From the NCBI RefSeq assembly GCF_043195125.1, contig NZ_JBAFWR010000005.1: 64,000 nucleotides of DNA; one strand, given 5' to 3'. This DNA comes from NCEH01 sp043195125. GTDB lineage: Bacteria; Pseudomonadota; Alphaproteobacteria; Rhizobiales; Xanthobacteraceae. A model generated the notes under the pieces. That model searched no databases and was not told the DNA's origin. It was given only the letters and a program-made list of their open reading frames with translations. Both the position numbers and the translations under genes were made by a program. Shown piece by piece: positions 32,462 to 41,303 of this stretch (position 1 is its first letter; every line of letters starts with the position of its first letter).

Positions 32462-33163
32462 TCAGCTCACGCGATAGGCGGTGTCGCGCACGCCCGGCGC
32501 GGCGAAATCGGCGATCACGGTCTCGCCCGCCGTGGTCAGCTGGCCTTCCGCCACCTGCACCCGCGTGCCGACCGGCAGATACACATCCACCCGCGAGCCG
32601 AAGCGGATCAGGCCGAAGCGCTCGCCCGCGCCCAATTCCTCGCCCTCGCGCACGAAACACACGATGCGCCGGGCGATCAGACCGGCGATTTGCACGCAGC
32701 CGATGGGGCCGGCGGCGGTGCGGAACACGACGCCGTTGCGCTCATTGTCCTCGCTCGCCTTGTCGAGGTCGGCATTGAGGAAGATGCCCGGCTTGTAGGC
32801 CACGCGTTCGATGCGGCCGGAAACCGGCGCGCGATTCACGTGCACGTTGAACACGTTCATGAAGATCGACACGCGCAGCAGGGGGGTATCGGAAAGGTCC
32901 AGCTCGCGCGGCGGAACGGCCAGCGAGATCTGCGACACCGTGCCGTCGGCGGGGGCGACCACGAGCCCTTCGCGCAACGGGGTCACGCGCGGCGGATCGC
33001 GGAAGAACAGGGTCGTCCAAAGGGCGAGCCCCAGCGCGATCATGCCGAAGAAGGTGGAGACCATCAGCAAACCGAGGGCGATCACCACCGCGATGGCGAT
33101 GAAGGGATAGCCTTCGCGATGGATGGGAACGAGGCTCTTGCGGACGGACGCGACGATGGACAC
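32462..33163 (-). CDS. psd: Phosphatidylserine decarboxylase proenzyme
   Basis: A protein of 233 residues, the short type found in alphaproteobacteria. The N terminus has two hydrophobic stretches (FIAIAVVIALGLLMVSTFFGMIALGLALW split across about 20-55) that anchor it. Catalytic and processing features are VVAPADGTVSQI, FMNVFNVHVNRAPVSGRIER and the self-cleavage site in FGLIRFGSRVDVY near residue 190, where Ser of the GS pair becomes the pyruvoyl group of the small alpha chain. It converts phosphatidylserine to phosphatidylethanolamine at the inner membrane. Three bases separate it from pssA. A long gap with repeats (33164-33807) lies upstream. Confidence 0.95.
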   Translation of the reverse strand: MSIVASVRKSLVPIHREGYPFIAIAVVIALGLLMVSTFFGMIALGLALWTTLFFRDPPRVTPLREGLVVAPADGTVSQISLAVPPRELDLSDTPLLRVSIFMNVFNVHVNRAPVSGRIERVAYKPGIFLNADLDKASEDNERNGVVFRTAAGPIGCVQIAGLIARRIVCFVREGEELGAGERFGLIRFGSRVDVYLPVGTRVQVAEGQLTTAGETVIADFAAPGVRDTAYRVS

Positions 33164-33807
33164 TCAAGTCTCCGGATCAGGCCGCGCGTTCGGGGCGCGG
33201 AGAAAACAGGTAGTCACCCCCTGCCCCGCCGTCAAATGGCGATCGTGCGGCGCCCGCCCGCCGTGGGCCGCCGGGAGCGGGCGGGGGAAGGTGCCGAAAT
33301 TTTTTGGCGCGGGCGTTTTTCAGGTCATTGCGCGCGCATCTGGGGGCCGGATGCTGACGGTGATCCAGTCCCGGCGCGGCGTTCCGCAAAATGTTTCACG
33401 TGAAACCAAGAACTTGCGGCGGACGAACAGGGGTGTCGTGAGACGTCTCCGCAGCTTTTCGCCGCATGACACTGCCATTTCGGCAAACGTTTCGGCGCGG
33501 AGTTCGGCAACCCGCGCGGGGAGATTGGCCAGACCTATTTCGCGCTCGGATCGGTGTGGAGCGGTGAGGCAGAGCCTCAAAATTGGGCAGTCGGTGTCGA
33601 TGGAGCGGGAGCCCCCCCACCCGCCCGCTGCGCGGGCGGCCTTTCCCCGGCGGGAGGTCAGTTACGGCGGGCGGCATCCGGAGAAGCCCCCTCCCGCCCG
33701 GGAAAAGTGAGGTCCATGCGGCATCCCGCAATCCCCCTCTCCCCGCCGGGGAGAGGGTTGGGGTGAGGGCGCAGCGCTGCCGGAAAACGCGGCCCGGCCA
33801 GCCGCCC
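33164..33807. repeat. Long intergenic region with palindromic repeat cluster
   Basis: The 644-bp gap between psd and the ABC exporter has no convincing gene. At 33735-33757 there is a 10-bp perfect stem CCCTCTCCCC / GGGGAGAGGG with a 3-nt loop, and related imperfect hairpins at about 33640-33665 and 33690-33716, making a cluster of extragenic palindromes. The psd promoter is probably nearer 33165-33400, but I cannot define it. Confidence 0.6.
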
Positions 33808-35784
33808 TCAGGCGGCTGAACTCGCCTCGTCCTCGTGATGGTCCACCAGCCGCACCGCCGGCACGGCATCCTTGTCGAGCACCGGCACGTCGCTTTCCTG
33901 CGCGGCGGCGAGCTTTTCGCGGGCGTCGTCCGCTTCGCGCTGGCGGCGCCAGAGCGCGGCGTAAAGACCGCCCTTGGCCAGAAGCTCGGCATGGCTGCCG
34001 CGCTCAGCCACCGTGCCCTGCGACAGAACCAGGATTTCGTCGGCGCCGATCACGGTGGACAAGCGATGGGCGATCACCAGCGTCGTGCGCCCTTCGGAAA
34101 CCCGCTCCAGCGCGTTCTGGATTTCCTTCTCGGTGTGGCTGTCCAGCGCCGATGTGGCTTCGTCCAGCAGCAGGATGGGCGGGGCTTTCAGGATGGTGCG
34201 GGCGATGGCGACGCGCTGCTTCTCGCCGCCGGAAAGCTTCAGCCCGCGCTCGCCCACCTCGGTCTTGTAGCCCTTGGGCATGGCGCGGATGAAGGGATCG
34301 ATCTGGGCGAGCTTGGCCGCCTCCTCCACCTCCGCCTCGGAGGCGTCCTGCCGGCCATAGCGGATGTTGTAGGCGATGGTGTCGTTGAACAGCACGGTAT
34401 CCTGCGGGACCATGCCGATGGCGGCGCGCAGGCTCTCCTGCGTCACGTCGCGAATGTCCTGCCCGTCGATGGTGATGCGCCCGCTCTTCACGTCGTAGAA
34501 GCGGAACATGAGGCGCGAAATGGTGCTCTTGCCGGCGCCCGACGGCCCGACGATGGCCACCGTGCGGCCCGCCGGCACCTCGAAGGAAATGCCCTTCAGG
34601 ATTTCGCGGTCGTTCTCGTAGGAGAAGCGCACATTCTCGAAGCGCACCGTGCCGCCATTCACCTGGAGCGCGCCGGCGTCCGGCTTGTCCTCGATTTCGG
34701 GATCGCGCGAGAGCACGGCGAACATCGCCTCGATATCGACAATGGCCTGCTTGATCTCGCGATAGATCATGCCGAGGAAGTTCAGCGGCTGGTACAGCTG
34801 GATCATCATGGCATTGACCATGACGAAGCCGCCCAGGCTCTGCCGGCCGGAGCGCACATCGAATGCCGCCAGCACCATGGTGGAGGTGAGCCCCAGGGTG
34901 AAGATCGCCGCCTGTCCCGCGTTCAGCCATGCCAGCGAGGTGAAGGTGCGCACGGTGGCGTTCTCATAGCGCGCGACCGAGCGGTCATAGCGCTGGGTTT
35001 CCCAGCGCTCGGCGCCGAAATATTTCACGGTCTCGTAATTGAGCAGGCTGTCCACGGCCTTGGTGTTGGCCTCGGTGTCGCTCTCATTCATGTCGCGGCG
35101 GATTTGAATGCGCCATTCGCTCGCGGCATAGGTGAACCAAGTGTAGAGCCCCACCGTCACCGCTACGACGGCCACATAGCGCCAGTCGAAGACGAAGGCG
35201 AGCACCACCAGCACCAGCACCATTTCCAGCACGGTCGGCGCCAATTGGAGCACCAGCATGCGCACGATGGTCTCGATGCCCTCGCGCGCCCGCTCCAGCA
35301 CGCGGGTCAGCCCGCCGGTCTTGCGCTCCAGATGGAAGCGCAGGGACAGCGCGTGCATGTGTTCGAATGTCTGGAGCGCCAGCTTGCGCACCGCATGCAG
35401 CGCCACCTTGGCGAAGATGCCGTCGCGCAATTGGGTGATGCCGGCCATGACCAGGCGCGCGCCGCCATAGGCGAGCGTGAGCAGCACCGGCGCCGCCAGG
35501 AACCAGGCGATATCGATGTCGCCTTGCCCGTCCGGCCGGGTAGTGAGCGCGTCGGTCGCCCATTTGAAGAAGAACGGCACCGCCATGGTGGCGAGCTTGG
35601 CGAGCACGATCAGCGCGCTGGTCGCCACCACCCGCGCCTTGAGATCGGCGCGATCCTGTGGCCAGAGATAGGGCCACAAAGCGGCGACGGTTTTCGTCAG
35701 GGCGCCGCCGGCGGCCGCAACCGCCTTGAAGGCGCCGCGTGCAGTCTCCCGCGAGGCGCGGGCCGTTGAAGAATCGGACATCAA
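33808..35784 (-). CDS. ABC exporter of the Atm1/HMT1 (ABCB7-like) family
   Basis: A half-transporter of 658 residues with a fused membrane and ATPase domain. The N-terminal third has about six membrane helices, including the ATM1-type LRFHLERKTGGLTRVLERAREGIE and TVEVKYFGAERWE-like coupling segment (seen as YETVKYFGAERWETQRYD). The ATPase carries Walker A VGPSGAGKST, signature LSGGEKQRVAIART and Walker B LLLDEATSALDSH. Atm1-like exporters move glutathione-bound metal or sulfur species and dimerise. The preceding gene, 7 nt upstream, is an ArsR-type metalloregulator with Cys pairs, so metal or thiol stress control is plausible (inference). Lipid A flippase MsbA is a less likely alternative given the HLERKTGGLTR motif. 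Confidence 0.9.
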   Translation of the reverse strand: MMSDSSTARASRETARGAFKAVAAAGGALTKTVAALWPYLWPQDRADLKARVVATSALIVLAKLATMAVPFFFKWATDALTTRPDGQGDIDIAWFLAAPVLLTLAYGGARLVMAGITQLRDGIFAKVALHAVRKLALQTFEHMHALSLRFHLERKTGGLTRVLERAREGIETIVRMLVLQLAPTVLEMVLVLVVLAFVFDWRYVAVVAVTVGLYTWFTYAASEWRIQIRRDMNESDTEANTKAVDSLLNYETVKYFGAERWETQRYDRSVARYENATVRTFTSLAWLNAGQAAIFTLGLTSTMVLAAFDVRSGRQSLGGFVMVNAMMIQLYQPLNFLGMIYREIKQAIVDIEAMFAVLSRDPEIEDKPDAGALQVNGGTVRFENVRFSYENDREILKGISFEVPAGRTVAIVGPSGAGKSTISRLMFRFYDVKSGRITIDGQDIRDVTQESLRAAIGMVPQDTVLFNDTIAYNIRYGRQDASEAEVEEAAKLAQIDPFIRAMPKGYKTEVGERGLKLSGGEKQRVAIARTILKAPPILLLDEATSALDSHTEKEIQNALERVSEGRTTLVIAHRLSTVIGADEILVLSQGTVAERGSHAELLAKGGLYAALWRRQREADDAREKLAAAQESDVPVLDKDAVPAVRLVDHHEDEASSAA

Positions 35785-35791
35785 AACCTAC

Positions 35792-36136
35792 TTATTCTTG
35801 AAGCGCTGCCGTGCGCGCGGCATCGCCCGCCGAAGCGAGCGCGGCGAACAGGCCATCGAGGCGGCCGCGCAAGGCGCTCAGCGCCGCGTGGTCAATGCAG
35901 TAGCAGGATCGCGGACCGTCCAGCGTGGCGCGCACCAAGCCCGCTTCCGCGAGAACCTTTATGTGTTGCGACACGGTCGATTGCGCCAGGGGGAGACCGG
36001 CGACGATTTCCCCGCACACGCAAGCCTCATGGCGCGCGAGGGTTTCGAGCACCTTGAGGCGCGCGGGATGGGCGAGCGCCCGCAATTGCAGCGCAAGCTG
36101 CTCCGATTCGGCCGAGGAAGGGAAAGCATCAATCAT
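35792..36136 (-). CDS. ArsR-family metal-sensing regulator
   Basis: A protein of 114 residues from the ATG at 36136. The winged HTH runs RALAHPARLKVLETLARHEA, then CVCGEIVAGLPLAQSTVSQHIK and VLAEAGLVRATLDG. Cys39 and Cys41 in the ACVCGE motif sit in the alpha-3 position used by ArsR/CadC proteins to bind As(III) or soft metals. A second Cys pair (SCYC, about 78 and 80) follows the wing. A TTG start at 36169 would add 11 residues but has no better ribosome site. It is 7 nt upstream of the ABC exporter gene and divergent from the LOG-family gene. Expected role: repressor of the exporter and itself, released by metal or thiol-reactive species. Confidence 0.88.
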   Translation of the reverse strand: MIDAFPSSAESEQLALQLRALAHPARLKVLETLARHEACVCGEIVAGLPLAQSTVSQHIKVLAEAGLVRATLDGPRSCYCIDHAALSALRGRLDGLFAALASAGDAARTAALQE

Positions 36137-36295
36137 CGGCCATCGGCGATAAACGATGATCTGAACCAAAACAAGGCGAGGTCGTTGTTTTCTCCCGCGT
36201 CACGAATTCGTCGCGGCGCATCATCAATTTGAAGGAGCCGGCGGGTAACGTCGGCCATGTGACATACAGTGAACAAACATATCAAAGCAGGCCCC

Positions 36296-36901
36296 ATGGC
36301 ACGTATCGAAAGCGTGTGCGTCTATTGCGGTTCGTCCCCGGGCTCGGACCCGATCTTCCTTGAGGAAGCCCGCCTGTTCGGCGAAATCCTCGCCCGCAAC
36401 GGGGTGCGCCTCGTCTATGGCGGCGGCGGCGTGGGGCTGATGGGGGAAGTCGCGACCGCCGTGGCGCGCAATGGCGGGGAGGTCACGGGCATCATCCCGC
36501 AATTCCTGATCTCCCGCGAACGCGCCTTCGATCATGGCGGCGAACTCGTCGTCACCACCGACATGCACGAGCGCAAGAAGCTGATGTTCGAGCGCGCGGA
36601 TGCCTTCGTCGCCCTGCCGGGCGGGGTCGGCACGCTGGAAGAATTGGTGGAGCAGCTCACTTGGGCCCAGCTCGGCCAGCATCGCAAGCCGATCCTGGTG
36701 GCGAACATCGCCGGCTTCTGGGACCCGTTCCTGTCGCTGCTCGACCATATGCGGGCGAACGCCTTCATCCGGGGAACGGCGCCGGTGAACCTGCTGGTGG
36801 CGGAAGACGCCGGGCAGATCCTGCCCATGCTCCAGGCCGCCGCGGCCGGGGTGAAGGAAGCCGACATCCACGCCGCGAGCACGGCCATCCAGGGCATGTG
36901 A
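36296..36901 (+). CDS. LOG-family protein (TIGR00730), putative nucleoside-monophosphate phosphoribohydrolase
   Basis: A protein of 201 residues starting MARIESVCVYCGSSPGSDPIF. The Rossmann-like LOG fold is diagnosed by VYGGGGVGLMGEVATAVARNGG and the paired motifs ERKKLMFERADAFVALPGG and VGTLEELVEQLTWAQLG, in which PGGxGTxxE forms the nucleotide-binding and catalytic site. Family members release free cytokinin-type bases from riboside 5'-monophosphates, or are general AMP/pyrimidine nucleosidases; in non-plant-associated bacteria the substrate is unproven. The ATG at 36296 is preferred over an upstream GTG (36269) because only the former begins the conserved sequence. It is divergent from arsR and convergent with cimA. 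Confidence 0.9.
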   Translation: MARIESVCVYCGSSPGSDPIFLEEARLFGEILARNGVRLVYGGGGVGLMGEVATAVARNGGEVTGIIPQFLISRERAFDHGGELVVTTDMHERKKLMFERADAFVALPGGVGTLEELVEQLTWAQLGQHRKPILVANIAGFWDPFLSLLDHMRANAFIRGTAPVNLLVAEDAGQILPMLQAAAAGVKEADIHAASTAIQGM

Positions 36902-36931
36902 GCGCCAAAAATTCGCGCCGGCCTGGGACGT

Positions 36932-38581
36932 TCAGCCCCGCGCCGCCGGCGCGCCGGCCTGGATCAGCTTCCAGGTGATGGAATCCAGCAGGGCCTCGAA
37001 CGAAGCGTCGATGATGTTGGGCGAGACGCCGACCGTGGCCCAGCGCGCGCCGGTCTCGTCCGCGCTCTCGATCAGCACCCGTGTCACCGCGCCCGTGCCG
37101 CCATCGAGGATGCGCACGCGATAATCGGTGAGCCGCAGCCCGGCGATATAGGGCTGGTACTTGCCGAGATCCTTGCGCAGGGCGAGGTCGAGCGCGTTCA
37201 CGGGGCCGTTGCCCTCGGCGGCGGAGATCAGGGTCTCCTCGTCCACCTTCACCTTCACGACCGCCTCGGCCACGGTGGCAAGCTCGCCGCGCGCGTTATA
37301 GCGGCGCTCCACCTGCACGGAAAAACGCTCCACGAAGAAGAAGTCCGGCACCGAGCCGAGCATGCGCCGCGCCAGCAGGGCGAAGGAGGCGTCCGCCGCC
37401 TCATAGGCATAACCGAGGTGCTCGCGCTGCTTCACCTCATCCAGCAGCCGCACGAGGCGCGGGTCCTGCTTGTCCACATCGACGCCGAGCCGCTCCAGCT
37501 CCGCCAGCACGTTGGAGCGGCCCGCCTGGTCGGACACCAGCACCTTGCGCCGGTTGCCCACCTTTTCCGGCGGGACGTGCTCGTAGGTGGTTGGGTCCTT
37601 CATCAGCGCCGAGGCATGGATGCCCGCCTTGGTGGCGAACGCGCTCTCGCCCACATAGGGGGCATGGCGGTTCGGCGCACGGTTCAGCATTTCGTCGAGA
37701 TGGCGTGAGACCGGGGCAATTTCCGTCAGCGCTCCAGCGGTCGCGCCGAGATCGAACCGGCTCGCGAACGGCGCCTTCAGCGCCAGGGTCGGGATGAGCG
37801 AGCACAGATTGGCATTGCCGCAGCGCTCCCCGAGCCCGTTCAGCGTGCCCTGGATCTGCCGCGCGCCGGCGAGCACGGCGGCCAAAGAATTGGCCACCGC
37901 CTGCTCGGTGTCGTTATGGGCGTGGATGCCGACATGATCGCCCGGCACGACGGACGTGACGGCGCCGACGATCTGCGAGACCTCATGCGGCAGGGTGCCG
38001 CCATTGGTGTCGCACAGCACCACCCAGCGCGCGCCCGCCTCATAGGCCGCGCGGGCGCAGGCCAGGGCAAAGTCCGGCTTCTCCTTGTAGCCGTCGAAGA
38101 AGTGCTCGCAATCCACCAGCGCCTCGCGCCCGGCGGCCACCACCGCCGCAACGCTCTCGCGGATCGAGGCGAGATTCTCCTCTTCGCTGGTCTCCAGCGC
38201 CACCCGCACCTGGAAGGCGGAGGCCTTGGCGACCAGGCACACCGCGTCCGCCTGGGCCGCCACCAGCGCGGCAATGCCGGGGTCGTTGGATGCCGAGCGC
38301 CCGGCCCGCTTGGTCATGCCGAAGGCGGCGATCTTCGCCCGCGCGGGGCGCTTTTCCGCGAACAGCGCGGTGTCGGCGGGATTGGCGCCCGGGTATCCAG
38401 CCTCGGCATAATCGATGCCGAGCCGGTCCAGCAGGCCAATGACCGTGAGCTTGTCGGCCAGGGTGAAATCGACGCCCTGGGTCTGCGCCCCGTCGCGCAA
38501 GGTGGTGTCATAGAGATAAAGGCGTTCGCGCGCCGGCTCCGGCGCGGCCTGCGGGGCGGAAGCCGCGACGGCGTCGGTCAT
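36932..38581 (-). CDS. cimA: Citramalate synthase
   Basis: A protein of 549 residues. An HMGL-like TIM barrel starts LYLYDTTLRDGAQTQGVDFT (near 23), with metal-binding DTNGGTLPHEV and GIHAHNDTEQAVANSLAAV. A C-terminal LeuA-type allosteric domain (about 405-549) includes KVKVDEETLISAAEGNGPVNALD and YRVRILDGGTGAVTRVLIES. Citramalate synthase condenses pyruvate and acetyl-CoA, giving a threonine-independent route to 2-oxobutyrate and isoleucine. LeuA/homocitrate synthase are less likely because of the GAQTQGVDFT motif and the long linker domain. The ATG at 38581 overlaps the GNAT gene stop (ATGA); the open frame continues upstream inside that gene. Confidence 0.92.
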   Translation of the reverse strand: MTDAVAASAPQAAPEPARERLYLYDTTLRDGAQTQGVDFTLADKLTVIGLLDRLGIDYAEAGYPGANPADTALFAEKRPARAKIAAFGMTKRAGRSASNDPGIAALVAAQADAVCLVAKASAFQVRVALETSEEENLASIRESVAAVVAAGREALVDCEHFFDGYKEKPDFALACARAAYEAGARWVVLCDTNGGTLPHEVSQIVGAVTSVVPGDHVGIHAHNDTEQAVANSLAAVLAGARQIQGTLNGLGERCGNANLCSLIPTLALKAPFASRFDLGATAGALTEIAPVSRHLDEMLNRAPNRHAPYVGESAFATKAGIHASALMKDPTTYEHVPPEKVGNRRKVLVSDQAGRSNVLAELERLGVDVDKQDPRLVRLLDEVKQREHLGYAYEAADASFALLARRMLGSVPDFFFVERFSVQVERRYNARGELATVAEAVVKVKVDEETLISAAEGNGPVNALDLALRKDLGKYQPYIAGLRLTDYRVRILDGGTGAVTRVLIESADETGARWATVGVSPNIIDASFEALLDSITWKLIQAGAPAARG

Positions 38582-39108
38582 GACGACTTGGCTTTCAGCT
38601 CCGGCAAGGTCTTCTGCATGGTGGTGTTGCCGAGCCACGCATTGCCGAGCGGCACCGTATTGCGCCGCTGGGGCACGTAGCCGCGCCGGGCGAAGAAGCG
38701 CTGCGCCGTGTCGCTGGCGTCCACCGTCAGAGTTTCCTTGCCGCGCGCCTTGGCGATGGTCTCCGCCGCCTCGCACAGCAGCGTGCCGACGCCCTTCCCC
38801 GCGACGCCCGGATGCACATAGAGCATGTCGATCAGCTCATCGCCCTTGAGCGCGATGAAGCCCACCGGCGTGCCGCCCATGGTGGCCACCAGGGTCAGCT
38901 CCGCCGCGAGGCGGGCGCCGAAGGCCGCCTCGTCGTCGGCCGCGCCGATCCAGGCTTCCTGCTGGTCGGTGTCGTAATCCTCGCCGGTCAGTTCCTCCAC
39001 CGAGGCGCGGAACAGCGCCGCCAGCGTTTCGGTATCCGAGGGCAGCAGCGGCCGCAGGGCCGGGCGCGGCAGGGCATCGGCGGCTTCGGAATCGGGGGTC
39101 TTTGCCAT
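38578..39108 (-). CDS. GNAT-family N-acetyltransferase
   Basis: A protein of 176 residues from the ATG at 39108, which overlaps the cysS stop (TGATG) and has AGGTG about 10 nt upstream. The acetyl-CoA fold includes ALRPLLPSDTETLAALFRASV, then FIALKGDELIDMLYVHPGVAGKGVGTLLCEAAE (partly quoted; the V-x-P-x3-G-x-G-x-G motif A binds the pyrophosphate), and TLTVDASDTAQRFFARRGYV as motif B. The acceptor is unknown; similar E. coli YafP/ElaA-like enzymes act on small amines or tRNA-associated substrates. It lies between cysS and cimA in an overlapping three-gene operon. Confidence 0.9.
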   Translation of the reverse strand: MAKTPDSEAADALPRPALRPLLPSDTETLAALFRASVEELTGEDYDTDQQEAWIGAADDEAAFGARLAAELTLVATMGGTPVGFIALKGDELIDMLYVHPGVAGKGVGTLLCEAAETIAKARGKETLTVDASDTAQRFFARRGYVPQRRNTVPLGNAWLGNTTMQKTLPELKAKSS

Positions 39109-40496
39109 CACCGCGTCACCTCCCAGGAGGTGGTTCCGTCCTTGCCGTCCATCAACACCACGCCCTTCGCGGCCAATTGCTCGCGGATATGATCCGCCGC
39201 GGCGAAGTCGCGGGCCTTGCGCGCCGCGTTGCGGGCGGCAATCAATTCCTCGACCATGGCGGGGTCCACCGCCGCGTCCTGGGCCTGGCGGGCGCGCCAC
39301 TCGCTCTCCGTCTCCTGCAGCAGGCCCATGAGATTGGCCGCCGCCTTGAACCGCCGCTTCAACGCCGAGGAGGAATCCACATCCTCCGCGACCTCGGCGA
39401 GATGATGCAGATGGGTGATGGCGGACGGAGAGTTCAGGTCATCCCCCAGCCGCTCGGCGATCTCCGCCTCGAACGGATTTTCGCCCTCGCTCTCCGCCGG
39501 CTCGTCGCCGATGATGCGATACCATTTGTCCAGCGTCTTGGCGGCAAAGCCGATGCCCTGCCGGGTCCAGTTGATGGGCTGGCGATAATGGGTGGAGAGC
39601 ATGGCGAGGCGCAGCACCTCGCCCGGCCAGTCGTTCAGCAATTCGCGGATGGTGACGAAATTGCCCAGCGACTTGGACATCTTCTCGCCTTCCAGCATCA
39701 GGAAGCCGTTGTGCATCCACACCCGCGCCATCACGCCGCTGTCGAACGCGCAGCGCGTCTGCGCGATCTCGTTCTCATGGTGGGGAAACACGAGATCGAT
39801 GCCGCCGCCATGGATGTCGAACGTCTCGCCGAGATGCTTCCACGACATGGCCGAGCACTCGATGTGCCAGCCCGGACGGCCCGGCACGGCGATGCCGCAG
39901 GGCGACTCCCAGCCCGGCACGCCCTCCGCGCTCGGCTTCCACAGCACGAAGTCCATGGCATCGCGCTTGTAGGGGGCCACATCCACGCGCGCGCCGGCGA
40001 TCATCTCGTCCAGCGGGCGGCGCGAGAGGCGGCCGTAATCCGGCATGGCCGGCACGTTGAACAGAACGTGATCCTCCGCCACATAAGCGTGGCCGGACGC
40101 CACCAGCCGCTCGATGAGGATCTTCATCTCCGCGATATGCTCGGTGGCGCGCGGCTCGACCGTGGGACGCAGGCAGCCGAGTTCCGTCGTGTCCTTGCGG
40201 AACCAGTCGTAGGTCTCCTCGGTCAAATCGCGGATCGATATGGCGCGCTCGGCGGCGCGCGCATTGATCTTGTCGTCCACGTCGGTGATGTTGCGCACAT
40301 AGGTCACCTGCCGCTCGCCATAGAGGCGCCGCAGCAGGCGGAACAGCACGTCGAACACGATCACCGGCCGCGCATTGCCGATGTGGGCGTGGTCATAGAC
40401 CGTGGGGCCGCACACATACATCCGCACATTGGCGGGATCGATGGGCCGGAACGGGTCTTTCGACCGGGTCAGGGTGTTGTAGAGCCGCAGCTCCAT
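39108..40496 (-). CDS. cysS: Cysteinyl-tRNA synthetase
   Basis: A class I aminoacyl-tRNA synthetase of 462 residues. It starts MELRLYNTLTRSKDPFRPI. The Zn-binding Cys of MYVCGPTVYDHAHIGNARP is at about residue 29 and HIGN there is the HIGH motif. RPGWHIECSAM and FPHHENEIAQT supply the other metal ligands, and KMSKSLGNF is the KMSKS loop (about 265). The anticodon-binding C-terminal helix bundle is present. It charges tRNA-Cys. It leads a coupled operon with the GNAT and cimA genes. GGGAG about 10 nt upstream of the ATG is the ribosome site. A long-armed inverted repeat lies in its 5' leader (40522-40563). Confidence 0.97.
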   Translation of the reverse strand: MELRLYNTLTRSKDPFRPIDPANVRMYVCGPTVYDHAHIGNARPVIVFDVLFRLLRRLYGERQVTYVRNITDVDDKINARAAERAISIRDLTEETYDWFRKDTTELGCLRPTVEPRATEHIAEMKILIERLVASGHAYVAEDHVLFNVPAMPDYGRLSRRPLDEMIAGARVDVAPYKRDAMDFVLWKPSAEGVPGWESPCGIAVPGRPGWHIECSAMSWKHLGETFDIHGGGIDLVFPHHENEIAQTRCAFDSGVMARVWMHNGFLMLEGEKMSKSLGNFVTIRELLNDWPGEVLRLAMLSTHYRQPINWTRQGIGFAAKTLDKWYRIIGDEPAESEGENPFEAEIAERLGDDLNSPSAITHLHHLAEVAEDVDSSSALKRRFKAAANLMGLLQETESEWRARQAQDAAVDPAMVEELIAARNAARKARDFAAADHIREQLAAKGVVLMDGKDGTTSWEVTR

Positions 40497-40934
40497 GGAT
40501 CGTGTGCTCCCTTTGGACCTATTGGACGCGCAGGCGCCGCTCCGGGCCGGCCGGGGCGTCCAAACTCCTCAAGAGGGGTGCAGCATAGGACGGCCGCGGC
40601 CAGCTATTCGGGCTAACCGCAGATAATCGACAGGTGGGCGCGCGGGCGCGCTGAAATCTGGCCGTTCATGGCGCGGGACAATGGGAGGCGATCACGCAAG
40701 CGTCAAGCCGATTCCGCGCGCCTGCGGGTGCTTTATGGCCGCGCCGCCGATTTGCGGGCCGCGCGATCGAGCCCCCGCCTCGTGCCCCAGGGATAGGGTT
40801 GACCAAAATGCTGCGACGCGGCTATGCCAATGCCGCTTCGGTATCGCGTATCTGTTTCGCGCGTCATTCCTGCGGCCCCCGCGCCTGATGTCGATATCAG
40901 GCCCTCGGGTCCCTCAGAGGTTCCCGATCTGCCC
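40497..40934. promoter_or_regulatory. Divergent intergenic region with leader inverted repeat before cysS
   Basis: The 438-bp region separates cysS (minus) from a small secreted-protein gene (plus). At 40522-40529 and 40556-40563 TTGGACGC and GCGTCCAA form a perfect 8-bp inverted repeat with a 26-nt GC-rich interior, 26 nt upstream of the cysS start. In the transcript it could fold as a leader hairpin. I see no gene in the rest. Confidence 0.45.
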
Positions 40935-41249
40935 ATGCAGAAACCCGCTTTGCTTCTCGCCGCCGCTTTCATGCTCGTCTCGGGCGCCGCGTCGGCGGAG
41001 ACGCGAATCTTCCTGATCGAAAATTCAGACGCCTATGGCGTCGACATGTGTCTCGCCAACGGCGAACGGTGCGGCGAGCAGGTCGCAACCGCGTGGTGCC
41101 ACACCCACGATTATTCGCGCGCCCTCGACTATGGGCGGATCGCTGACGCAAGCGGCATCGTCCCCATCGCCAGCACCCAGCAGACTCCGCGCGCCGTCTG
41201 CACGGGGCAGAACTGCCCCGCCGTCGTCGCCATCACCTGCACGCGCTGA
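40935..41249 (+). CDS. Small exported protein, hypothetical
   Basis: A protein of 104 residues. MQKPALLLAAAFMLVSGAASA is a clean Sec signal peptide. The mature part, ETRIFLIENSDAYGVDMCLANGE and so on, contains six Cys (MCLANGERCG, ATAWCHTHDY, RAVCTGQNCPAV, ITCTR), probably paired into disulfides in the periplasm. It resembles small secreted proteins conserved in Rhizobiales with the opening T-R-I-F-x-I-x-N-x-D-x-Y-G-x-D-x-C, without known function. The ribosome site is poor (GAGG 14 nt upstream), so the start might lie elsewhere. It is convergent with creA; a 7-bp inverted repeat GCGCTAA / TTAGCGC (41260-41293) between them may aid termination. Confidence 0.75.
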   Translation: MQKPALLLAAAFMLVSGAASAETRIFLIENSDAYGVDMCLANGERCGEQVATAWCHTHDYSRALDYGRIADASGIVPIASTQQTPRAVCTGQNCPAVVAITCTR

Positions 41250-41303
41250 CCGTTCGCACGCGCTAAATCCCACGCCCGCAGGACGCTTAGCGCCGCGCCC
41301 GCG

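Noticed and set aside
31508..33403. 631-codon plus-strand open frame antisense to pssA and psd
   Set aside because: Shadow of two confidently identified phospholipid genes; repetitive basic composition.
33835..35769. 644-codon plus-strand open frame antisense to the Atm1-like exporter
   Set aside because: His/Arg/Gln-rich shadow; the minus strand encodes complete Walker and signature motifs.
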